The notes under the pieces were generated by a model, which was given only the letters and a program-made list of their open reading frames with translations, was not told the DNA's origin and did no database searches. 23,986 bases of DNA from Deltaproteobacteria bacterium (GTDB lineage Bacteria; Desulfobacterota; Desulfobacteria; Desulfobacterales; UBA11574), in assembly GCA_019313505.1 (NCBI GenBank), contig JAFDBA010000062.1, positions 1-23,986 of the forward strand. The letters run 5' to 3'. Each line of letters begins with the position of its first letter. The first letter of the stretch is position 1. The position numbers and the translations under genes are program-made. Below are positions 16,635 through 23,561 of the stretch, piece after piece.

Positions 16635-17786
16635 ATGACGGCGCCTCCAGGAAATGTTAAGAGAAAGATCGAAGCTATTATGACTGCTGGAGGGGAAAGC
16701 CGATCCTTATTCTTTAAATCCTTCCTATTTGCAATATCAATTGGTTATGGTGGATTAGTTAAGCTGAGGGAAAATTTATACAAAAAAGGTTTTTTGCAGT
16801 CAAAAAGACTTCCCTGCACGGTTATTTCCATCGGTAACATTACGGTTGGCGGGTCAGGGAAAACACCCATGACGATTTATATGGCGGAGCTAATTAAGCA
16901 TCTCGGGTATGGTGTTGCAATTATTAGCAGGGGTTATAAAGGCCAAGCAGAGAAGATCGGTGGCGTAGTATGTGACGGGCGTATGATTTGTATGGGGCCT
17001 GATGAAGCAGGCGATGAGCCGTTTATGATATCTGAAAGACTTAAAACTGTACCTGTTATTGTGGGTCAAAACCGTTTTAAAGCCGGTATATTGGCGATAA
17101 AGGAATTTAAACCGGATGTTTTACTGCTTGATGATGCATTTCAACATTTAAAGCTCAATCGAGATATAGATCTGGTTCTTTTAGATAGTAAAAAGCCGTT
17201 TGGAAATACCTATCTTTTCCCCAGAGGTACCTTAAGGGAAACAGCTTCTGCTTTGTTGCGGGGAGATGCTGTAATTTTTACCAGATCGGGTGTGGGAAAG
17301 CTGGCGGCTTTGGACCAAATAAAAAGGATTGTTCCCAAAAAGCCTATTTTTCATTCATTTCATACTCCATATATTTATAAAATAATTACAGGAAACAGCC
17401 TGCAATCGCCGGATAGACTGAATATTTCATCCATGTACGATTTTGATATCTTTAAAAGGAAAAGAGTCTTTGCTTTTTCAGGGATAGCAAGCAATGATGA
17501 TTTTCGCCGAACAATTGAGAGTTTCAGGTGTGAATTAGAAAATTTTTTAGGATTCCCGGACCATCACCCGTATTCGAATAGAGAACTTGATGAAATCGTG
17601 AAATCAGCAATGGATCTATCGGCTGAATTTATCTTTACTACAGAAAAAGATTATGTCAGGATTGCTCATAAAATAAAATGGCCCATTGACCTGGTTGTGA
17701 TCGGGATAGAGATTTCCTTTGGAGAAAACGATATTGCTTTTAAATCCTTTATTAAGAGCCGGCTCCAAGGACTTATAACAGGATAG
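16635..17786 (+). CDS. lpxK: Tetraacyldisaccharide 4'-kinase LpxK
   Basis: Phosphorylates the 4'-position of the lipid A disaccharide at the inner face of the inner membrane. The 383-residue product has an N-terminal hydrophobic helix (about 25-45) for membrane docking and the Walker A VGGSGKTPM (71-79). The catalytic DDxxQH motif is DDAFQH (166-171), with Ala where Gly is common. EKDYVR near the C-terminus is also typical. Its normal partner genes lpxB and msbA lie 6 kb upstream, with accessory genes between. It converges on the minus-strand glycosyltransferase with only 4 bp between stop codons. Confidence 0.95.
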   Translation: MTAPPGNVKRKIEAIMTAGGESRSLFFKSFLFAISIGYGGLVKLRENLYKKGFLQSKRLPCTVISIGNITVGGSGKTPMTIYMAELIKHLGYGVAIISRGYKGQAEKIGGVVCDGRMICMGPDEAGDEPFMISERLKTVPVIVGQNRFKAGILAIKEFKPDVLLLDDAFQHLKLNRDIDLVLLDSKKPFGNTYLFPRGTLRETASALLRGDAVIFTRSGVGKLAALDQIKRIVPKKPIFHSFHTPYIYKIITGNSLQSPDRLNISSMYDFDIFKRKRVFAFSGIASNDDFRRTIESFRCELENFLGFPDHHPYSNRELDEIVKSAMDLSAEFIFTTEKDYVRIAHKIKWPIDLVVIGIEISFGENDIAFKSFIKSRLQGLITG

Positions 17787-17790
17787 AAAT

Positions 17791-18846
17791 TTAGAGACGA
17801 ACTGCCCCAAGTGCTAAAGAAAGTTTTTCCTGAACCGATTCAACGTTGATAAGCCGCATACATAATCTGTCCAGGTCAGGACATTTCTTTTTATAACAAG
17901 AGACACAACTTACCTTAGATTGAACAACAAGGTGTTCACAGTTGTAGGGTGCTGCCCGTTTAGGAGATGTTGGACCGAAAAGACTTACATAGGGAGTGCC
18001 CACCGCCGCTGCCAGATGACCCGGCCCCGAGTCTGGGCCCACACCGGCCACAGCGGCTTTAAGCACGGCCACAAGTTCAAGAATGGACGTTTTTCCCACA
18101 AGATTAATTAACCCATGTGAGCCAAGTTTTTGGTACAGTTTTGTTGCAGATGATACTTGCGAGCCGTCACCAAGCAGCACAATTGGCCATTTCATTGAAG
18201 AAAGAATATTTTTTACCAGTCGATAGTATCCTTCAAAAAACCAGTCTTTGGATTCCCAGGATGATCCAATTACAACTGCGATAAAGGGTTTACTTATTTT
18301 AGCTACAATATCCGGTAGATTAAATTTTTCATCAAAGTAGGAAAAACCGAAGTCCAGGGATACAGGCTCAGGTAACCCCAAGTATTCTGTAAATTGAAGA
18401 TAATGATGCAATTTGGGCAGATCAAGCTCATCGCCGGCATAGGGAATATGTTCATTATTAAAGATCCAGTTAAATTCCCCTGAATTACGGCGGTTAAAAC
18501 CGATTCGTCTTTTTGCTCTAGAAAGAAACGAGAAAAAACCGCTCTTTAAATGACGCTGGAGATCGAGTGTAATGTCAAAGTGTTCACGGGATAGGTCTTT
18601 ATACAGATTCCGTATCCCTAAGATATTTCTGGGTCTGTTAAAAACAATCATTTTGTTAATCCGGGGGTGTAAACGGACCACTTCTGAGCAAATTGGCTCT
18701 ACGAGCCATGTTACCTTGCTTTCCGGCAGATTGTTTTTGATGTGTGATACCAGGCAAAGACCCCGTGCCACATCTCCTATAGACCCCATCAGAATGATGA
18801 GGATGGAAGGTGATGAAGGCATTAATTTAGAGGCGGCTGTATCCAT
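17791..18846 (-). CDS. Glycosyltransferase family 9 (ADP-heptose:LPS heptosyltransferase-like)
   Basis: Cytoplasmic GT-B glycosyltransferase, probably adding heptose or another sugar to the LPS inner core. It opens with ILIILMGSIGDVARG, the GT9 acceptor-side motif. The donor-site motif GVGPDSGPGHLAAAVGTP and LFGPTSPKRAAPY lie near the C-terminus, followed by a Cys-rich stretch CVSCYKKKCPDLDRLC. ATG 18846 gives 351 residues. The open frame extends upstream to 18909, but those extra residues are encoded by a MITE, so a start there is unlikely. ATG 18822 is another candidate. No clear SD precedes any of them. It lies downstream of the KdkA-like gene on the same strand, separated by a MITE. Confidence 0.88.
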   Translation of the reverse strand: MDTAASKLMPSSPSILIILMGSIGDVARGLCLVSHIKNNLPESKVTWLVEPICSEVVRLHPRINKMIVFNRPRNILGIRNLYKDLSREHFDITLDLQRHLKSGFFSFLSRAKRRIGFNRRNSGEFNWIFNNEHIPYAGDELDLPKLHHYLQFTEYLGLPEPVSLDFGFSYFDEKFNLPDIVAKISKPFIAVVIGSSWESKDWFFEGYYRLVKNILSSMKWPIVLLGDGSQVSSATKLYQKLGSHGLINLVGKTSILELVAVLKAAVAGVGPDSGPGHLAAAVGTPYVSLFGPTSPKRAAPYNCEHLVVQSKVSCVSCYKKKCPDLDRLCMRLINVESVQEKLSLALGAVRL

Positions 18847-18859
18847 AACTAAACTTTTA

Positions 18860-19039
18860 GAGACCTTTGCAAAACGTCCCCTTTTGCCCAATTCCGGCGT
18901 CAGGCTCAAATTTTAATCCTCAAAATACTCAATGTATTCCTGTGGTTAAAATTTTCACCTTCCTTGGCCTTGAACCCCGGTTAAATATAACAAACGGATT
19001 TAACTGGGCAGGCAAAATTGAACATTTTCCAAAGGTCTC
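18860..19039 (-). mobile_element. MITE copy, 180 bp, between two minus-strand genes
   Basis: It has the same termini as the copies at 15702 and 19762 (GAGACC...GGTCTC) and is flanked by the 5-bp direct repeat TTTTA (18855-18859 and 19040-19044). It is longer because of a 38-bp insert at about 18975-19012. That insert is itself a hairpin: CCCGGTTAAAT is inverted against ATTTAACTGGG with one mismatch. Its inner end lies 13 bp from the glycosyltransferase ATG at 18846. Confidence 0.9.
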
Positions 19040-19064
19040 TTTTAATCTATAATTTTTGTAGTTA

Positions 19065-19748
19065 TTACAAATAGTTAAAATTATTAACTTCACTGAGCAT
19101 TTCCGGCAACCCGTGCTTTTGTATTGCCCGATTCCAACGACGCAGGTATCGACTCCTTAGCGCATTTTTTCCACGGGGGAAAACACCTCCCTTGTCAAAG
19201 TCTAGAAGATAGACCTTGTTTTGATTATCCACTATTACATTGCCGGGATGTAAATCAACATGCAAAAATTTATTTTTTATAAGCATTGATACTTGCTTGA
19301 CAACCTCTTTCATTACCATACGAGCCTGTTCTTCATTTGAACAACTTATTTGAACAAGTGTCTGATGATCTTTGATTTCTCTAGTTACCAGCCAACATTG
19401 ATAGAACAGGTGGCCTCTATAAGCAAAGGCAACCGGCTCAGGGACATTTATGCCTAAATTTCTGACTTTCTGCAACAGCTCATATTCAATCTGGGAACGG
19501 GTTTTTCCAAATTTGAAATACCATTTTTTGATCAGATATCGAATTGCCCCTCCCCGTCTGTAATATTTAATAACTACAGATCCAATGCCTTCAAGTTGGG
19601 CAACTGTAATTGAAGTTCTTCCACCAAGGGCTGAATTAACAGTATCTTTTGGCAAATTAAAGTATCTAATGAGTTGCTTCAGTTGCTGGTTGGTTAGATC
19701 TAATGGTGATCCAAAATGATATGAACCGTATGTATTGATTTGATGCAT
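19065..19748 (-). CDS. KdkA-like Kdo kinase (WaaP family)
   Basis: Probably phosphorylates Kdo or heptose in the LPS inner core. The 227-residue product shows a glycine-rich LGGRTSI (41-47), ATP Lys61 in VVIKYYRRGGAIR, and an acidic helix-C segment RSQIEYELL. The hinge-side motif NVPEPVAFAYRG follows. The catalytic loop is HVDLHPGNVIV with Asp165, and the metal site is LLDFDKGG (181-188). YRRGG and LDFDxG are features I associate with 3-deoxy-D-manno-octulosonate kinase (KdkA). Start ATG 19748 gives a full kinase fold; a MITE with its target repeat ends 8 bp upstream. It precedes a GT9 gene on the same strand, consistent with inner-core work. Confidence 0.82.
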   Translation of the reverse strand: MHQINTYGSYHFGSPLDLTNQQLKQLIRYFNLPKDTVNSALGGRTSITVAQLEGIGSVVIKYYRRGGAIRYLIKKWYFKFGKTRSQIEYELLQKVRNLGINVPEPVAFAYRGHLFYQCWLVTREIKDHQTLVQISCSNEEQARMVMKEVVKQVSMLIKNKFLHVDLHPGNVIVDNQNKVYLLDFDKGGVFPRGKNALRSRYLRRWNRAIQKHGLPEMLSEVNNFNYL

Positions 19749-19761
19749 GAAAGTTCATTTA

Positions 19762-19930
19762 GAGACCTTTGCAAAACGCCCCCTTTTGCCCAATTCCGGC
19801 GTCAGGCTCAAATTTTAATCCTCAAAATACTCAATGTATTCCTGTGGTTAAAATTTTCGCCTTCCTTGGCCTTGAACAAAATTGGACCTTCCTTGGCCTT
19901 GAACAAAATTGGACATTTTTCAAAGGTCTC
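19762..19930 (-). mobile_element. MITE copy, 169 bp, upstream of KdkA-like gene
   Basis: The terminal inverted repeats GAGACC...GGTCTC are flanked by the 5-bp direct repeat ATTTA (19757-19761 and 19931-19935). It is closely similar to the copy at 18860 but lacks that copy's 38-bp insert. Instead it has a 27-bp exact tandem duplication (19860-19886 and 19887-19913). It lies on the minus strand, with the same end facing the start codon as in the other copies. Confidence 0.9.
19860..19913. repeat. 27-bp exact tandem duplication inside MITE
   Basis: Two identical 27-bp units, each starting CCTTCCTTGGCCTTGAAC, occur back to back inside the copy at 19762-19930. The other copies have one unit, so this is a copy-specific duplication. 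Confidence 0.9.
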
Positions 19931-20010
19931 ATTTAAATTATAAGATCCTGATATCTGAGTAAAAAAACATTCGTTTTTGAGTCATACGAATATAGATAAA
20001 TGGAGGTGGC

Positions 20011-20181
20011 GTGTCAAGAAAGTTATGTTGTGTTTAATTCCCATATGGTTCTGTTTTATTTCCAGATAATGTAACAAATCTTTTTAAACAGGCAAAACTC
20101 AGTTTTAGAATTAAAACAGATACCTTGGATAAAAAGCCGTTGTGTATTCTGAGAAAAGATGCTTTAAAGAAGTCCGATTAA
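20011..20181 (+). pseudogene. Possible broken small gene, unknown function
   Basis: In the 277-bp gap between the MITE and the oxidoreductase, one frame starts with GTG at 20011 behind GGAGGT (20002-20007). It reads eight codons, meets TAA at 20035, then stays open for 47 codons to TAA at 20179. The second part reads like protein (starting FPYGSVLFPDNVTNLFKQAK) but I recognise no family. An unbroken frame of this length can occur by chance, and the SD spacing is short. The rest of the gap shows no clear feature. Confidence 0.25.
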
Positions 20182-20207
20182 AAAAATGAGCAAGAGGCAA
20201 AGGCACA

Positions 20208-21140
20208 ATGAAGATAGCAATAATAGGCGCCGGCAGAAACAAAAGCGGCATCGGGCAATATATCGGAAAATATTTTCAAAAAAATAGGGCAAGTGTCATA
20301 TCGGTTCTGGGAACAACTGAAAAAACAGCCTGCAGGGCTTCTTCTATTCTAACACAATATGGAATCGATGCTACTTACTATACGGATTTTAACAGCATGA
20401 TGAGAAGAGGACGACCCGATGCGGTTGTTATCGCTTCTCCGGCACTTACTCACTATGAATATTTGATAAAATGTGTTAAAGAAGGAGTACATATATTTTG
20501 CGAGAAACCATTTGTTTGGCAGGATAAAAATGATATAAATGATATAAATTCATTACTTAAATATATCTTTGAAATGGCCGAAAGCAATAACCTGACAATA
20601 GCAATGAATTCTCAATGTCCTTTTTCATTGCCATACTATGAAGAGCTTTGCGGTCCAATCGATTATCAAAAAGTCGAAACTTTTTTTATCAGACTGTCTC
20701 CTATGGTTTCCGGAAAAGAGATGATTTTAGAATCTGTTCCACACGCCTTGAGCATTCTGTATACTGTATTTAGTGATGGAGAAATTGGTAATTTAAGTAT
20801 TGAAGCGCATAAAGAAAAAATAATAACTACGTTTCATTATATCTTTCCCACCGGTTATTGTGAGGTTATGATTGAGCTTGTAAGAACAATTCTTCCACCC
20901 CGCAGTTTTTCATACGGATTCAATGACAAGATTATTCATCGGGTTTTGGATCTTGATACCTATGATATTTCTTTTAAGTATTCAGATAAAATCCTGAGGA
21001 TAAAAGATCCGTTAGAACTATCGGTGCAAGATTTTATTTTGGCGGTTAGGGAAAAGCGGGAACCGATGATCGGTAAAGCACATATTAAGAACAATATGTC
21101 TTTGTTAAAAAAAATTTATGATTATTGTGAAATAAATTGA
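20208..21140 (+). CDS. Gfo/Idh/MocA family oxidoreductase (second copy type)
   Basis: NAD(P)-binding sugar or cyclitol oxidoreductase. The 310-residue product has an N-terminal Rossmann fold IAIIGAGRNKSGIG with an insertion in the glycine motif. PDAVVIASPALTHYEY (about 72-87) and the family motif CEKPF (about 102) follow, then an alpha/beta C-terminal domain. It is clearly different from the lpx-operon oxidoreductase at 8399 and has no ERFNPA segment. It stands 9 bp before a radical SAM gene and in line with a glycosyltransferase, suggesting that the three make and attach an unusual sugar. AAGG lies about six bases before the ATG. Substrate unknown. Confidence 0.8.
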   Translation: MKIAIIGAGRNKSGIGQYIGKYFQKNRASVISVLGTTEKTACRASSILTQYGIDATYYTDFNSMMRRGRPDAVVIASPALTHYEYLIKCVKEGVHIFCEKPFVWQDKNDINDINSLLKYIFEMAESNNLTIAMNSQCPFSLPYYEELCGPIDYQKVETFFIRLSPMVSGKEMILESVPHALSILYTVFSDGEIGNLSIEAHKEKIITTFHYIFPTGYCEVMIELVRTILPPRSFSYGFNDKIIHRVLDLDTYDISFKYSDKILRIKDPLELSVQDFILAVREKREPMIGKAHIKNNMSLLKKIYDYCEIN

Positions 21141-21149
21141 GAGATCAAT

Positions 21150-22367
21150 ATGAAAAAACTAAAGCACAAAGAGCATGATTTTAGTTCCAAACTAAGGCAA
21201 TCCTCGGTCATAGAAAGCCTAAAGAGATATATTACCTGGCAGCGAAATGCCGGAACAACTGGTGCCGGGCTTGCAGTTCCTAATTTGGCTCCCATATCCA
21301 TAAACCTGGATTTGACGTCTGCCTGTAATTTTGCATGTCCGCACTGCGTTGATTCAACAATTATCAATACCGGAGAATACCTGAATATAGAAGATGTAAC
21401 ACGTAGTTTAGAAACCTTAAAATCCCGCGGTTTATTATCCGTTATCCTTTTGGGAGGGGGGGAACCCACCCTGCACAAAGATTTTGGTGAAATTGTTAAA
21501 TACATAAAAAAGATAGGACTGCAACTGGGAATCGTAACCAACGGATCAAGGCTTAGTCGCGCTATAAAAGTTGTTCCTTTATTAGAAAAAAATGACTGGA
21601 TAAGGGTGTCTTTGGATGCTGCGAGTCAGGAAACCTTTGTCAAACTCCACAGGCCAAAAACCGATGTGACATTACATGACATTCTCCATAGTGCGCGAGA
21701 AGTGAAAATGCGCAATCCGAATATTTCCCTGGGCTATTCGTTTGTTATTATGTGGGAAGGATTATACTTAAACGGACAGGCACTTTATCCGAATATCCAT
21801 GAAATGACCGAAGCCGTGAGATTGGCCCGAACGTACCGCTTTGATTATATTTCCTTTAAACCATGTTTGATACGACTTCCGGAATCTCAAAAGGAAACTC
21901 TTTTAGACAGCGTTGACAGAGAAAAAGAACAACGCATTATAGAACATATTAAAAATAATTTTCATGATGCAAAAGAAGCTGCAGACAATAAAATAAAGGT
22001 CCTTGAAAGTGTGAATTTACTGGCAATGATGGATAATAAGGTGCATGAGCTGAAAAGACAGCCCAAGATATGTCATCTGCAGTTTTTCAATACAGTGTTT
22101 ACGCCGTCCGGAATTTTTCACTGCCCGGCTTTTAGAGGAGTTGAAAAGGCCAAACTTGCAGAATTTAACGGATATGCTGGAAAAGAAAATTTCGATAAAA
22201 CATTACAAAATCTAACACATTCTATTACCGTTTTTAATGCTGAAAAGGAGTGCAATGTTGTCGGATGCTTTTATCATCATGTCAACTGGTGGATTGAAAA
22301 TTTTATACATTCGGATAAGAGCATTGATGAAATAGAAGAAATAGAAGACGACAACTTTTTTTTATAA
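21150..22367 (+). CDS. Radical SAM enzyme with C-terminal cysteine cluster
   Basis: Binds a [4Fe-4S] cluster through Cys59, Cys63 and Cys66 (CNFACPHC) and cleaves SAM to start radical chemistry; GGGEP (about 102-106) is the SAM-amine motif. The 405-residue product carries four further C-terminal cysteines in ICHLQ, FHCPAF and CNVVGC. These could hold an auxiliary cluster as in SPASM or twitch domains, though spacing is not the full SPASM pattern. The last residues are rich in Glu/Asp. It lies 9 bp after an oxidoreductase and 9 bp before a GT9 gene. The reaction is unknown: a sugar modification is inferred from neighbours, while peptide modification is the common SPASM role. Confidence 0.85.
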   Translation: MKKLKHKEHDFSSKLRQSSVIESLKRYITWQRNAGTTGAGLAVPNLAPISINLDLTSACNFACPHCVDSTIINTGEYLNIEDVTRSLETLKSRGLLSVILLGGGEPTLHKDFGEIVKYIKKIGLQLGIVTNGSRLSRAIKVVPLLEKNDWIRVSLDAASQETFVKLHRPKTDVTLHDILHSAREVKMRNPNISLGYSFVIMWEGLYLNGQALYPNIHEMTEAVRLARTYRFDYISFKPCLIRLPESQKETLLDSVDREKEQRIIEHIKNNFHDAKEAADNKIKVLESVNLLAMMDNKVHELKRQPKICHLQFFNTVFTPSGIFHCPAFRGVEKAKLAEFNGYAGKENFDKTLQNLTHSITVFNAEKECNVVGCFYHHVNWWIENFIHSDKSIDEIEEIEDDNFFL

Positions 22368-22376
22368 TAGTGGATC

Positions 22377-23369
22377 ATGCGCTTTAAAAAAATATGTATT
22401 ATACATCTAAATCAGATTGGGGATTTAATCTTTTCCCTGCCTCTGTTAAAGGCCCTAAGAGAAAACCACCCGGGTGCATCTATTCATTGTTTGGTTAAAC
22501 CGTATCTGCACGAACTGCTTGTTGATTCACCGTTTGTTGACATGGTAATTCCTCGAGAAAGCGGACTGACAGCCAAATTCAACCTTTTAAAAAACATACG
22601 AAAGAACAACTATGACCTGGTGATATCTCTTGCCAGGGCTGAAGAATGCCTGATGTTAACCGCGTTAAGCAGAGCAAAAATCAAGGCTGGATTTTCTTAT
22701 TTTCCATGGGATTTGTGTCTTAATATAAAAGAACAGATTGAAGGCCATAACAGTTGGTACAATAATGCCAAACTGTTAAAACGTCTGAACGTCACAGTCA
22801 CAAAAACCGATTACGTTGGGCTTTTGAACGTAAATAAGAATAAAAGTGATCTAAACCTGCCGGAAAAATTCGTCATCATTTCTCCGGGTACGTCTAAAAG
22901 AAGGCATACCAAGACCTGGCAAAAAGAAAAATTTGCAGAATTAATTCTGTTGCTAAAAGAAAAACATGGATTATCCGCCGTTATTGTTGGTGGTGTAGAC
23001 AATCAAGAATACAGCAGTGAGATAATAATGGCTTTAAAGAAAAAGGACTGGAAAAAGGATATTGATATCCTGGATCTGACTGGTAAAATTGGCCTTGCGA
23101 GTCTTTGCTCAGTTATAAAAAGAGCAAGCTTATTTGTGGGTATCGATTCGGGTGTTATGCATATGGCGTCTTGTCTGGATATTCCTGTAGTTGGACTTTT
23201 TGGCCCCACCGATCCGTTTTATGTAGGACCTCAAAATAAAAAGAGTATTGTGGTGAGAGAGGAATCCATGGAATGCGTGCCCTGTTATTTAAAGGATTGC
23301 AAGCACAGGGATTGCATGAAAAAGCTGGGAGTATCTAAAGTAGTCGATGCCTGTAAACAACTCTTATAA
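22377..23369 (+). CDS. Glycosyltransferase family 9 (heptosyltransferase-like)
   Basis: GT-B sugar transferase, probably for LPS core. The 330-residue product starts with KICIIHLNQIGDLIFSLPLL, the GT9 N-terminal signature with its catalytic-side Asp. The donor-binding part has FVIISPGTSKRRHTKTW, LFVGIDSGVMHMASCLDIP and LFGPTDPFYVGP. Near the C-terminus is CVPCYLKDCKHRDC, a four-cysteine stretch with the same CxxCx4C core as in the minus-strand glycosyltransferase at 17791. Length is normal. It is the third gene of a compact + strand unit with an oxidoreductase and a radical SAM enzyme. Confidence 0.88.
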   Translation: MRFKKICIIHLNQIGDLIFSLPLLKALRENHPGASIHCLVKPYLHELLVDSPFVDMVIPRESGLTAKFNLLKNIRKNNYDLVISLARAEECLMLTALSRAKIKAGFSYFPWDLCLNIKEQIEGHNSWYNNAKLLKRLNVTVTKTDYVGLLNVNKNKSDLNLPEKFVIISPGTSKRRHTKTWQKEKFAELILLLKEKHGLSAVIVGGVDNQEYSSEIIMALKKKDWKKDIDILDLTGKIGLASLCSVIKRASLFVGIDSGVMHMASCLDIPVVGLFGPTDPFYVGPQNKKSIVVREESMECVPCYLKDCKHRDCMKKLGVSKVVDACKQLL

Positions 23370-23424
23370 GTAAGTTAGATATTCGACATAACTCTTATCA
23401 ATGGAAATGTTACCGAAGCCTTTT

Positions 23425-23558
23425 CAAAAGTGCCTAAAGTTTGAAGTGATCTAAAGTGCCTAAAGTTGAGGTAGCGCTAACGCGCTGTCATTAAAATATA
23501 ATTGGCTTAAATTCCTTCACTTTAGTTCACTTTAGTTCACTTTAGGCACTTTACACTT
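23425..23558. repeat. Long imperfect inverted repeat before lpxL-like gene
   Basis: Arms of about 45 bp surround a loop of about 42 bp. The left arm (23425-23471) carries AAAGTGCCTAAAGT twice. The right arm (23514-23558) has three tandem TTCACTTTAG decamers (23515-23544) followed by GCACTTTA. The loop contains a small perfect AGCGC-TAAC-GCGCT hairpin. It fills nearly the whole gap; no promoter was recognised. Confidence 0.7.
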
Positions 23559-23561
23559 AAA

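Noticed and set aside
18867..19052. 61-residue plus-strand open frame
   Set aside because: It is contained in a MITE copy, in a frame different from the other copies' open frame, so no conserved protein is implied.
19740..19943. 67-residue plus-strand open frame
   Set aside because: It lies almost entirely in the MITE copy, and its repeated peptide simply reflects the 27-bp duplication.
20000..20074. 24-codon ATG frame with TGGAGG overlapping its start
   Set aside because: It is too short, no family is recognised, and it lies in a different frame from the more protein-like segment at 20038.
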